Origin: RGZA01 sp964568585
Lineage (GTDB): Bacteria; Pseudomonadota; Alphaproteobacteria; UBA9219; RGZA01
Direction: 5' to 3'
Length of the DNA stretch: 64,000 bases
Assembly: GCA_964568585.1 (NCBI GenBank)
Contig: CAZMQI010000008.1
Coordinates: 16,033-80,032, forward strand
Position numbers and translations under genes: made by a program. The notes below the pieces were generated by a model. It was not told the DNA's origin. It ran no database searches and saw only the letters and a list, made by a program, of their open reading frames with translations. Position 1 is the stretch's first letter. Every line of letters starts with the position of its first letter. Of the stretch, positions 53,182 through 61,404 are shown one piece after another.

Positions 53182-54882
53182 ATGGCTGAACAGAATAACT
53201 CCTTAAGTATATTGTTAGCCGCAGGGGATGCCGGATATGTCTGGGACATTACCGAAGACCAGATGCGCTGGACGGGCTCGCTTCTTTCTATTTTTGGGTC
53301 ATCCGATAATGCCGTACATATAAAAGGTGCGGATTTCCGCCGTCGTGTCCATGAATCGGATGTTCAGGTATTCAATGCGTTCATGCTGCAATCGCAGGCG
53401 CAGCGTCTTGATCGTGATTACCGTATCAAGCTGCATGATGGCACAACCGCATGGGTGCATGAACGCGGCCAAGTCATTTTCTCGGAAGACGGTGTCCCGC
53501 TGCAAGTGCGCGGCGCATTACGTGTGATTACTGCACGCAAGATGCTGGAAATGGATTTAACGACGCGTATCCGCCGCGATCATTTAACAGGTTTGCCTAA
53601 CCGCACTCATTTGCTGGAAATGCTGGAAGGCATGATTGCGGCCATCAAAGGCAGCGATAAATCGCTCGGCTATGTCGTGATGGCGATTGATAACATGACG
53701 TATGTGAATGAAGCGATTGGCCCTGATGCGGCTGACCGCGTTATTCTTGGTTCGCTAAAGCGTGTGCAGGATTTGATTCCTGATGTGATTGAAATAGGCC
53801 GCGTTGGCGGTGACCAATTCGGCATTATCCTTCGTGATTATGACAGCAAACGTCTGTCGGAGCTGTGTGAAAAATTACTCACCTCCTTCCGCGAGCAACC
53901 TGTGGATAGCCCCGTTTGCCCTGTGCAGGTTTCGGTTTCAATGGGCGGCGTGACCGTGCCGACATCCGTGACTACGGCGTGGGAAGCAATGATCCGTGCC
54001 GAGCAAGCGCTTCGTGATGCACAGCGCCAAGGCCGCAACGCATTTGTGGAATACCAGCCATCCGAAGAACGCACTAAATCACACCGCCGTTCATTGGAAA
54101 TTGGCCAGCAGACCTTAGCCGCATTAAAAGGTGATGGCGTGCGCTTGGCATACCAACCGATTATCTGTGCAAAGACCGGCAGGATTTTATCATTCGAAGC
54201 GCTTATCCGCATGGTCAATGAAAAGGGTGACTTCATTCCCGCCGGTTTATTCATTCCCGTGATCGAACAGCTTGGCCTTGCCAATATTGTTGATAGAAAA
54301 GTATTGGATATGGCGATTGATGCGATGGTCGCTGACCCTGAACTGGTCTTGGCGGTGAACGTATCAGGATTGACCGCATCGCAAAAAGGCTGGCCCGATA
54401 TTCTGCGCGAAAAGTTCGCAGGCAGAGAACATGTGGCCAAACGCCTAATTATTGAAATTACCGAAACCGCTGCGATTCTGGATATTGAAGAAACCAAGCG
54501 CTTTGTCGATACCGTGCATTCATTGGGCGGTGAAGTTGCGCTGGATGACTTTGGCTCGGGCTTCACATCCATTCGCTATCTGCGAACCTTGGCCGTGAAC
54601 ACCTTGAAGATTGACCGCGAATTGCTGAGCAATGTGGTGAATGACCCCGACCAGCAGGTGATGGTGAATACACTCGTCGCGCTTGCCAAAGGTTTGGGTT
54701 TGGAAACCGTGGCCGAAGGCGTTGAAACCGAAGATGTTGCGGCATGGCTCCGTAAAGCCAATGTGGATCATATGCAGGGTTATTATTTTGGAAGGCCGGA
54801 AGTGGATTTGCCAGCCAATATCCGCAAACGCTATGACGAAAAGCACGGCGTGAATAGTAGCAAGAAAGCTGCTGCAGGCTAA
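53182..54882 (+). CDS. PAS-GGDEF-EAL cyclic-di-GMP protein, probable phosphodiesterase
   Basis: A 566-residue cytoplasmic signalling protein without membrane helices. Residues 10-120 form a PAS fold (GYVWDITEDQMRWTGSL...TTAWVHERGQVIF). The GGDEF domain (about 130-290) has DHLTGLPNR and the metal Asp D170, but the signature reads GGDQF (209-213): the Glu needed for cyclase activity is Gln. The EAL domain (310-560) keeps E339-A-L, the Glu of EITETA, DDFGSG (455-460), the Lys in TLKIDREL and EGVE. So it should degrade c-di-GMP, with the GGDEF domain as a GTP sensor. Signal sensed by PAS unknown. Confidence 0.92.
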   Translation: MAEQNNSLSILLAAGDAGYVWDITEDQMRWTGSLLSIFGSSDNAVHIKGADFRRRVHESDVQVFNAFMLQSQAQRLDRDYRIKLHDGTTAWVHERGQVIFSEDGVPLQVRGALRVITARKMLEMDLTTRIRRDHLTGLPNRTHLLEMLEGMIAAIKGSDKSLGYVVMAIDNMTYVNEAIGPDAADRVILGSLKRVQDLIPDVIEIGRVGGDQFGIILRDYDSKRLSELCEKLLTSFREQPVDSPVCPVQVSVSMGGVTVPTSVTTAWEAMIRAEQALRDAQRQGRNAFVEYQPSEERTKSHRRSLEIGQQTLAALKGDGVRLAYQPIICAKTGRILSFEALIRMVNEKGDFIPAGLFIPVIEQLGLANIVDRKVLDMAIDAMVADPELVLAVNVSGLTASQKGWPDILREKFAGREHVAKRLIIEITETAAILDIEETKRFVDTVHSLGGEVALDDFGSGFTSIRYLRTLAVNTLKIDRELLSNVVNDPDQQVMVNTLVALAKGLGLETVAEGVETEDVAAWLRKANVDHMQGYYFGRPEVDLPANIRKRYDEKHGVNSSKKAAAG

Positions 54883-54972
54883 TTAGCAGGATTAATAAAT
54901 AATAACCATCATTGTTCAGCCTAGATTAAGGCCTGATTGATAAAGTTTTCCTGATAACTATGAAGGATGCTC

Positions 54973-55224
54973 ATGACTGAGTCAGCGCCAGCCAAATCCC
55001 CATCACCAAGCGACCAAAAAACATATCAGTCGTTATTTGAACAATATGGCAATGCCATGCAATCAATGAGCGATTGTTTGCGCGGCAGCACGATAGCTAA
55101 GTGGATGGGTGCAACTATTGCTCATGATGTGTTGGGCGTTTGCAGTACAGAGTCCGCTGACCTAAACAAAAAAGGCAACGCTTTGGAAACCTTTATCAGC
55201 CGCGGTAACGCGCCGAAGCCATAA
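54973..55224 (+). CDS. Small hypothetical protein
   Basis: An 83-residue unassigned protein. The frame opens at ATG 54967, but AAGGA (54963-54967) overlaps that codon and is five bases before ATG 54973, so the second Met is the likely start (MTESAPAKSPSPSDQ). The N-terminal 15 residues are Pro/Ser-rich and the rest looks helical (LFEQYGNAMQSMSDCLRG), with two Cys. It converges with phaR after 20 bases and follows the GGDEF/EAL gene by 90 bases. No function proposed. Confidence 0.55.
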   Translation: MTESAPAKSPSPSDQKTYQSLFEQYGNAMQSMSDCLRGSTIAKWMGATIAHDVLGVCSTESADLNKKGNALETFISRGNAPKP

Positions 55225-55244
55225 TCGCAAACCCTAGCGAAGTT

Positions 55245-55988
55245 TTATTCATCATCCTTTTTAGCAAGCGCGCCGATTTGCTTTTGCAAATCATCAAGGC
55301 GTTGCTGCATTAAACGAATGGATGCTTCATCTTCTTCAGGTGCATCGCTAGGCGAGTTTTGTACACCCGTTTGAACACTACGAAGGTGGGTTGGTGCAGC
55401 GGATGATTGCGCTGAAGCTTGTTGTGCCGATTGTTCTGCCTGTGCTTCGGGTGTGCCAACCGGATGTTGCGATTGATTGCCTTGCGCGAAGGGTGAGAAC
55501 ATACGCATCGTCTGTTCGAACAGCGCAACATTCTGCTTGGTCATTTGTTGCATCTGGTTGAATGGAAACAGACCGCCGAAGCTGTTGCGGAAAACTTCCT
55601 GCATCTGGCCTTGGTTCTTGGTTAGTGCTTGCATCGCGAAATCAAGATAGCCAGGAACAAGCCCCTGCATGTTGCCGCCGTAATAGCTGATAATCTGGCG
55701 AAGGAAACCGGTAGGCAGGAGACTTTGGCCGCCCTTTGCTTCCTGTTCTACGATAATCTGGGTTAATACGCTGCGTGTAATATCGTCGCCATTTTTGGCG
55801 TCAAAGACGATGATTTCTTCACCGTCTTTAATCATTTTGCATAAATCATCCAGCGTCACATATGAACTGGTATCCGTATTATAAAGACGGCGGTTTGCGT
55901 ACTTTTTAATAACGATGGGATTCACTTTAGCGGAAGTAGTGTTTGTTGAGTTCGGGGGCGTATTTGTCATAGTTGGTTGCACCATCAT
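55245..55988 (-). CDS. phaR: Polyhydroxyalkanoate synthesis repressor PhaR
   Basis: DNA- and PHB-binding repressor of phasin and PHB genes. The N-terminal DNA-binding domain reads IVIKKYANRRLYNTDTSSYV and LDDLCKMIKDGEEIIVFDAK, followed by DITRSVLTQIIVEQE. A helical granule-binding region (about 85-175) and a Gln/Ala/Ser-rich linker with a terminal coiled coil (IRLMQQRLDDLQKQIGALAK) complete it. Start set at 55988, where AAGG lies five bases upstream; the frame extends four codons further and a later Met before TNTPPN is also possible. Divergent from the pha synthesis genes, typical for autoregulated PhaR. Confidence 0.93.
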   Translation of the reverse strand: MMVQPTMTNTPPNSTNTTSAKVNPIVIKKYANRRLYNTDTSSYVTLDDLCKMIKDGEEIIVFDAKNGDDITRSVLTQIIVEQEAKGGQSLLPTGFLRQIISYYGGNMQGLVPGYLDFAMQALTKNQGQMQEVFRNSFGGLFPFNQMQQMTKQNVALFEQTMRMFSPFAQGNQSQHPVGTPEAQAEQSAQQASAQSSAAPTHLRSVQTGVQNSPSDAPEEDEASIRLMQQRLDDLQKQIGALAKKDDE

Positions 55989-56141
55989 GAAAGCCTTCAT
56001 CTGTACGAATGAACGAATTGGTATTGAACAAACAATAAAGACAGTTTAATCCTTTACGTGTGCTTTCGCAACACCAGAAATTCCTCAAGCCTATCATGGA
56101 CATGCGAGAGCTATCACGCTGAGAAGCAAGAAGGGGGCCAA

Positions 56142-56876
56142 ATGTCACGCACGAAAACGGCATCACGCAAGAAATCTTCTCCTGACCAAAAAGCTCCGCA
56201 GGAAAATCCCGCAGCAAGCTTCAAAAAAAACGATTCCGAAAAGAGTCATGATTCAAAAAGCAAGAGCGGTGCTTTTAACCCCAGCAGTTTCACTGGCGGT
56301 GCTTTCGGGTATGATAGTCTGGCCAAGCAAACGCTGGATTTATGGCGGGACCAGTTGGCGCATTTCCTCAACAACCCCGATGCTATGAAGGATGCGAGCA
56401 AGCAGACGGACGCGGCGGCAACGCTGCTATCCCCGCAGATTTCGCAGATGTTTTCGCCGCTTTTTTCAGGCGGTATGGATTTATGGCTGATGATGCTGGA
56501 GCAATTGGGTAAAGCAGCGAATATGAACACACCCACACATGGGGGCACGCCAAGCAATGACCAATTTAAAACGAAAACCACACAACCCAAAGAAGCTTAC
56601 CAAGGCGGAGCTACGAATAGGTCCGCGGCCGCTTCCGCTTTATCTGGCGCTAGCACATATGCTGTGGCTCAGCTTGCCAGCCGCATCGCAGATCTTGAAA
56701 AACGATTTGCCGAATTTGAAAGCGCTGGAAAGCCTTCTGCCAAAAAACCTGCAGCAAAAAAGAAAACAGCTGCGGGAGCACTTGCAAATCTTAAAGGGGC
56801 AAATCTTAAAGGGCCAAATCTTAAAGGGCCAAATCTTAAAGGGGCAGCAGCAACAACAACACGACGCAAACGCTGA
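56142..56876 (+). CDS. Putative PHA granule-associated protein (phasin/PhaE-like)
   Basis: A 244-residue protein with no firm family. The frame opens at 56058, but GGGGG lies a few bases before ATG 56142 (MSRTKTASRKK), which is the likely start. The N-terminal 50 residues are charged and disordered; residues about 55-115 are helical and hydrophobic on one face (LAKQTLDLWRDQLAHFLNNP, MFSPLFSGGMDLWLMMLEQL); then a coiled coil (LASRIADLEKRFAEFESAG) and a Lys/Ala tail with four NLKGA/P pentapeptides. Placed between divergent phaR and phaC. PhaE-like synthase partner or phasin are the two readings; neither is proven. Its 3' end overlaps the phaC frame. Confidence 0.65.
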   Translation: MSRTKTASRKKSSPDQKAPQENPAASFKKNDSEKSHDSKSKSGAFNPSSFTGGAFGYDSLAKQTLDLWRDQLAHFLNNPDAMKDASKQTDAAATLLSPQISQMFSPLFSGGMDLWLMMLEQLGKAANMNTPTHGGTPSNDQFKTKTTQPKEAYQGGATNRSAAASALSGASTYAVAQLASRIADLEKRFAEFESAGKPSAKKPAAKKKTAAGALANLKGANLKGPNLKGPNLKGAAATTTRRKR

Positions 56877-57912
56877 ACCAGCATTTGATGAGGCGCTGCA
56901 TAGCCTTGCAGCTACGCAATACAAAACATTCCTTGATGCGCTGACGCGTTATCGTAGTTCGACAATCGCGCGGGAAGCAAACGAACCGCCTGTGGTGTGG
57001 AGTGCTGGCGGCACCCGTCTGCTTGATTTCTCTGCCAAGAAATATAGTAAGCCGGTGGTGCTGGTTATTCCGTCGCTCATCAATCGTTACCATGTGCTGG
57101 ATATCGATAAGGAGCAAAGTTTTGTAAGGGCCTTGGCGGCGCAGGGGTTTCGCCCGTTGCTGCTGGATTGGGGTGTGCCCGGAAGTGAAGAAGCTAATTT
57201 TTCATTCGATGATTACCTATCCAAGCGCTTGTTCTCCGCACTGAACCTTGCCAAAAAAATGCAAGGCGGGCCAGTGCATGTGATTGGTTATTGCATGGGC
57301 GGGTTATTGGCGGCGGCGTTGGCGACCCATGCTAGTGATGCGATACGCAGTTTGACGTTCCTTGCAACCCCGTGGGATTTCCAAGCCGATGGCGGAGAGC
57401 AGGCAGCGCGCGTTAAAAAAATGTTGCCGCAGATTGAACCGATATTGCAGACACAAGGTGAGTTGCCTATTGATGTGTTACAATGTTTTTTCATCAGCCT
57501 GCAACCTTTCGCTATTCTTGATAAATTCTTGCGCTTTGCCGCGATGAAACCGCGCAGCACGGAAGAGCGCGCGTTTATATTGATCGAAGACTGGGTCAAT
57601 GAGGGTGTGCCATTGGTAGGCAAGGTTGCGCGCACCTGTTTGCAGGGGTGGTATATCGAGAATACGCCAGTATTAGGCACATGGAAGGTTTTGGGCAAAG
57701 CCATCCGCCCGCAGGACATCAAGCTGCCCAGCCTGCACGTTATTCCGCAAAATGATAAAATCGTTCCGCCCGCCAGCGCAAAGGTGCTTGCGGGGGCCAT
57801 GCGCCAAGCCACGGTTATTCAACCCGAATTCGGGCATATCAGCATGATGGTGAATGGCGCAGCGCGAGATAAGGTCTGGCCGGAGCTTTTTAGCTGGCTT
57901 GCTTCTCATTGA
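56782..57912 (+). CDS. phaC: Polyhydroxyalkanoate synthase, class III-like catalytic subunit
   Basis: Alpha/beta-hydrolase-fold PHA polymerase. The synthase-type lipase box GYCMGG holds the catalytic Cys (C171 in this numbering); VLVIPSLINRYHVLDID is the family oxyanion region; the Asp is in VIPQNDKIVPP and the His in PEFGHISMMV. No ATG lies between the end of the previous gene and the domain; the frame is open back to 56539 but that part is antisense-like. A TTG at 56782 with GGGAG just upstream is proposed, giving 376 residues, near class III size (about 355). The start codon and the overlap with the previous gene are uncertain; the enzyme call is firm. Confidence 0.85.
   Translation: MQILKGQILKGQILKGQILKGQQQQQHDANAEPAFDEALHSLAATQYKTFLDALTRYRSSTIAREANEPPVVWSAGGTRLLDFSAKKYSKPVVLVIPSLINRYHVLDIDKEQSFVRALAAQGFRPLLLDWGVPGSEEANFSFDDYLSKRLFSALNLAKKMQGGPVHVIGYCMGGLLAAALATHASDAIRSLTFLATPWDFQADGGEQAARVKKMLPQIEPILQTQGELPIDVLQCFFISLQPFAILDKFLRFAAMKPRSTEERAFILIEDWVNEGVPLVGKVARTCLQGWYIENTPVLGTWKVLGKAIRPQDIKLPSLHVIPQNDKIVPPASAKVLAGAMRQATVIQPEFGHISMMVNGAARDKVWPELFSWLASH
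56786..56845 (+). repeat. Four tandem 15-bp repeats read in two overlapping frames
   Basis: Units AAATCTTAAAGGG(G/C)C at 56786-56800, 56801-56815, 56816-56830 and 56831-56845. Because 15 is a multiple of three, both overlapping genes stay in frame: one frame gives NLKGA/NLKGP, the other QILKG. Each unit includes AAAGGG, a ribosome-site-like string. Confidence 0.9.
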
Positions 57913-57978
57913 ACCACGCCCTATTTTAGCCAGCATTCCGACTTTAGTTATCACTCACTATTTCTTTAAGGAATTCAT

Positions 57979-59157
57979 ATGTCAAAATCTGTTGTCATTG
58001 TTTCAGGTGTTCGCACGGCGATTGGTTCATTCGCGGGCACACTCGCTTCGGTTCCAGCTGTCACGCTTGGCGGTATCGCGATTAAAGAAGCGCTGGTTCG
58101 TGCAGGCGTGAAAGCAGAAGAAGTTAGCGATGTGGTGATGGGACAAATTCTTACGGCCGCGCAGGGGCAGAATACAGCGCGCCAAGCAGCGGTTGCCGCT
58201 GGCATTCCTTATGATAAAACAGCGCTTACCATCAATCAGGTTTGCGGTTCGGGTTTGCGCGCTGTTGCGATGGGCATGCAAAGCATTCTTGCCGGTGATT
58301 CAGATATTGTTGTTGCGGGTGGTCAGGAAAGCATGAGCTTATCGCCGCACGCAATGCAGCTACGCAATGGTGTGCGTATGGGTAATGGCGAGATGGTTGA
58401 TACGATGATTAAGGACGGGTTGTGGGATATATTCAACAACTACCACATGGGTCAAACCGCAGAGAATGTTGCACAGCATTACCAGATTACACGCGACATG
58501 CAGGATGCGTTCGCGGTGGCTTCGCAAAACAAAGCCGAGGCGGCGATGAAGGACGGCAAGTTCAAGCCCGAAATCGTTCCTGTGACCATCAAGGAAAAGA
58601 AGGGCGACCGTGTTGTCGATACGGATGAAAACCCACGCGCAGGCACAACGATTGATGCGCTTTCAAAACTCAAGCCAGCTTTTGTGAAAGAAGGCGGCAG
58701 CGTAACCGCAGGTAATGCTTCCAGCATCAATGATGGCGCAGCAGCGTTGGTATTGATGAGCGAAGAAGAAGCCAACAAACGCAAATTAAAAATCATGGGC
58801 CGCATTGCATCATGGGCAACGGCGGGTGTTGATCCGGCATTGATGGGTACGGGCCCCATTCCTGCAAGCAGAGCAGCGTTGAAGAAGGCCGGATGGAACA
58901 TTCAGGATCTCGATTTAATCGAAGCCAATGAAGCGTTTGCCGCGCAAGCCGCAGCAGTAAATAAAGAAATGGGCTGGGATACCGCACGCGTGAATGTGAA
59001 TGGCGGCGCAATCGCGCTTGGTCACCCGATTGGTGCATCAGGGGCGCGCGTTCTTGTCACATTGCTGCATGAAATGGAGCGCCGTAATTCTAAAAAAGGC
59101 CTTGCCACATTATGCATTGGCGGCGGCATGGGCATCGCCTTGTGTGTAGAAAAGTAA
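57979..59157 (+). CDS. phaA: Acetyl-CoA acetyltransferase (beta-ketothiolase)
   Basis: Condenses two acetyl-CoA to acetoacetyl-CoA, first step of PHB synthesis. The 392 residues carry the acyl-enzyme Cys C89 (INQVCGSGLRA), NEAFAAQ, GGAIALGHPIGASGARV with the catalytic His, and CIGGGMG with the second Cys. Full length. It lies 66 bases after phaC and 55 before phaB, completing a phaC-phaA-phaB series. Confidence 0.96.
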   Translation: MSKSVVIVSGVRTAIGSFAGTLASVPAVTLGGIAIKEALVRAGVKAEEVSDVVMGQILTAAQGQNTARQAAVAAGIPYDKTALTINQVCGSGLRAVAMGMQSILAGDSDIVVAGGQESMSLSPHAMQLRNGVRMGNGEMVDTMIKDGLWDIFNNYHMGQTAENVAQHYQITRDMQDAFAVASQNKAEAAMKDGKFKPEIVPVTIKEKKGDRVVDTDENPRAGTTIDALSKLKPAFVKEGGSVTAGNASSINDGAAALVLMSEEEANKRKLKIMGRIASWATAGVDPALMGTGPIPASRAALKKAGWNIQDLDLIEANEAFAAQAAAVNKEMGWDTARVNVNGGAIALGHPIGASGARVLVTLLHEMERRNSKKGLATLCIGGGMGIALCVEK

Positions 59158-59212
59158 TCGGCGTAGAAAAATAGTTGGATGATAAAATCTAAAATCAAAT
59201 CGGGAAAAACAA

Positions 59213-59935
59213 ATGGCTAGGGTTGCGATTGTTACAGGCGGTATTCGTGGAATTGGTGAAGCGATTTCAGTGGGCCTTCATGATGCGGGTTATAAGGTGA
59301 TTGCGAATTATGCATCACATGACGAACGCGCCAAAGCGTTCAGCGCAAAAACCGGTATCGCAATCGCCAAATGGGATGTGGGTGATTTTGCAGCCTGCCA
59401 AGAGCATGTTGATGCCATTACCAAAGAATATGGGCCAGTTGATATTCTGGTCAACAATGCTGGCATTACGCGTGATGCGCCGTTGCACAAAATGGCACAG
59501 GATGCGTGGGAAGATGTAATCCGCGTGAACCTGTCATCGGTCTTTAATATGACGCGCGCCGTCATCAATTCGATGCGCGAGCGTGGCTTTGGCCGTATCG
59601 TGAATATCGGTTCCATCAACGGCCAAGCAGGACAATTCGGTCAGGTGAATTATGCTGCGGCAAAAGCGGGCATGGTTGGTTTCACTAAATCCCTGGCTTT
59701 GGAAACAGCAAGCAAGGGCATTACGGTGAATGCCATCGCGCCAGGCTATATTGATACGGAGATGGTTCAATCGGTTGAAAAATCAATCCTCTCAAAAATC
59801 ATCTCGAAAATTCCGGTTGGCCGTTTGGGGCACACGCAGGAAATCGCCAGAGCGGTACGTTTCTTGGTGAGCGATGATGCGGCCTTCATCACCGGCTCCA
59901 CCATGACCATTAATGGCGGCCAATACATGGCTTAA
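59213..59935 (+). CDS. phaB: Acetoacetyl-CoA reductase
   Basis: NADPH-dependent short-chain dehydrogenase making (R)-3-hydroxybutyryl-CoA. The 240 residues show the cofactor motif TGGIRGIGEA (8-17), NNAG (81-84), and the triad S134, Y147, K151 (NIGSINGQ...VNYAAAKAG). The ending TMTINGGQYMA is typical PhaB. Directly downstream lies a palindromic repeat element that probably ends the transcript. Confidence 0.96.
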   Translation: MARVAIVTGGIRGIGEAISVGLHDAGYKVIANYASHDERAKAFSAKTGIAIAKWDVGDFAACQEHVDAITKEYGPVDILVNNAGITRDAPLHKMAQDAWEDVIRVNLSSVFNMTRAVINSMRERGFGRIVNIGSINGQAGQFGQVNYAAAKAGMVGFTKSLALETASKGITVNAIAPGYIDTEMVQSVEKSILSKIISKIPVGRLGHTQEIARAVRFLVSDDAAFITGSTMTINGGQYMA

Positions 59936-59945
59936 GTGACGCGCA

Positions 59946-60066
59946 AAATTCTAACTAGCCTGTTGGCTTTTTGCGTCTTTCTCCGCTTCCGGTGCTCACG
60001 TACTTAAACGTACGCTGCGCTCCGGTTCTCGAAAATCACAAAAATCCTTAAGGCTAGCGAATTTTT
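59946..60066. repeat. Palindromic repeat element, copy A
   Basis: About 121 bases with long imperfect inverted ends (AAATTCTAACTAGCCT at the left, AAGGCTAGCGAATTTTT at the right) and a central palindrome CGTAC-TTAAA-CGTACG flanked by TTCCGGT and CTCCGGTTCTCGAAA. Closely related to copy B at 62993-63124. Lies between phaB and the Nudix gene. Confidence 0.85.
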
Positions 60067-60088
60067 CATCGTCACTTATAATACGGAT

Positions 60089-60535
60089 ATGAATAACCCT
60101 TCTAGTAACCGCAGCTATCCCACACAGCCTTGGCCGGCCATAGGCGTTGTCGTATGGGATGGTGACAAGACGTTAATCATCAAACGCGGCAAACCGCCCG
60201 GCCTTGGCCAATGGGGTATCATTGGCGGTGCGTTGGAAGTTGGCGAGACGCATTTTGAATGCGCGGTACGCGAAGCACGCGAAGAAGCCGGAATTATCAT
60301 CAAGCCCTTTGCCATCATCACCGCGATTGATGGCATTACCAAAGATAGCGATGAGCGGGTGCAATATCATTATTCTATCGTCGAAGTGAATGCGAAGCTG
60401 GTGAGCGGTGATGCAAAACCCGCAAGCGATATTACCGAAACCCGCTGGGTCACATTGGATGAACTCCGCAGTTTGAATGTGTGGAGCGAGATGTTACGGG
60501 TGGTAGAGCTGGCATATCAGCAAAAAAGCTTATAA
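60089..60535 (+). CDS. Nudix hydrolase
   Basis: A 148-residue hydrolase of nucleoside diphosphates linked to another group. The Nudix box is perfect: GALEVGETHFECAVREAREE followed by AGI. The flanking strands (IIKRGKPPGLGQWGIIGG, RWVTLDELRSL) resemble the MutT/ADP-ribose or NUDT-type sanitation enzymes. Substrate not determinable. It lies between repeat copy A and a methyltransferase gene with an 80-bp gap. Confidence 0.9.
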   Translation: MNNPSSNRSYPTQPWPAIGVVVWDGDKTLIIKRGKPPGLGQWGIIGGALEVGETHFECAVREAREEAGIIIKPFAIITAIDGITKDSDERVQYHYSIVEVNAKLVSGDAKPASDITETRWVTLDELRSLNVWSEMLRVVELAYQQKSL

Positions 60536-60615
60536 ATCAGGGTTTTTTGCCCCTTATTTTTTCTCATCACTCATTAACTTATCTGTTTTAGAATTTCGGC
60601 ACCCAAGGAAAGCAT

Positions 60616-61404
60616 ATGTATCCTGACGTCGTTGATCTCCGCGAATTTTATGAAAGCGATCTGGGCCAGATGGCACAGAAGCTGGTGGATAGTGGCGTTC
60701 GCAAACTTTGGCCGAACATTGCCAACGAGACATTATTGGGTATCGGATATGCGACACCTTATCTTCGTCCATTTTTAACTGAAGCTGCACGTGTGCTTGC
60801 ATTCATGCCAGCGCAGCAAGGCATCACATGGTGGCCACGCGGTGGTGCGAACCTTACCTGTTTGACAGAAGAAACATTTTTGCCGCTGCCTGACAATTCT
60901 ATCGACCGAATTTTAATGACGCATATGGCAGAGAATACCGAGCATATTGGTGATGTGCTCAAGGAAATGAGCCGCGTGCTTTCCAGTAATGGCCGTATGA
61001 TTGTGATGGTGCCGAACCGCAGCGGGTGGTGGGCAAGCCAGCAACGCACGCCGTTTGGTTTTGGATTTTCATTTTCGTTGCCGCATATCCGCAGAATTTT
61101 GACGCATCATGGATTTCAGGTTGAACGGCACGCACGCGCATTATATATGCCGCCATTCGGCACGCGGTTCCTTGCACCTTATATGAACTGGATTGAAAAG
61201 AACTGCGATGCGTTTTTGCCGGGTCTTGCTGGTGTATTGTTGATTGAAGTGAGCAAGCAGGTCTATGCACGGCCCGTATTAAAACAAGCAAACCGCGAGC
61301 AAATTGTGAAGAAGCCAGCCTTTGTCAAACCCGATTTAATCCCTATCCCCGGATTTGGCGAGCCCAACCCGACACGGGTAGGCGCGGAGGGATTGGATGA
61401 CTAA
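60616..61404 (+). CDS. SAM-dependent methyltransferase (type 11)
   Basis: A 262-residue methyltransferase. The motif I region reads ETLLGIGYATPYLRPF, followed by PLPDNSIDRILMTHMAENTE (motif II/acidic) and VLKEMSRVLSSNGRMIVMVP (post-motif). The C-terminal 60 residues are an extra tail. Such methyltransferases often accompany glyoxalase II in alphaproteobacteria, though none is here. ATG at 60616 has AAGGAA upstream, and its stop overlaps the next gene by eight bases. Confidence 0.85.
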   Translation: MYPDVVDLREFYESDLGQMAQKLVDSGVRKLWPNIANETLLGIGYATPYLRPFLTEAARVLAFMPAQQGITWWPRGGANLTCLTEETFLPLPDNSIDRILMTHMAENTEHIGDVLKEMSRVLSSNGRMIVMVPNRSGWWASQQRTPFGFGFSFSLPHIRRILTHHGFQVERHARALYMPPFGTRFLAPYMNWIEKNCDAFLPGLAGVLLIEVSKQVYARPVLKQANREQIVKKPAFVKPDLIPIPGFGEPNPTRVGAEGLDD

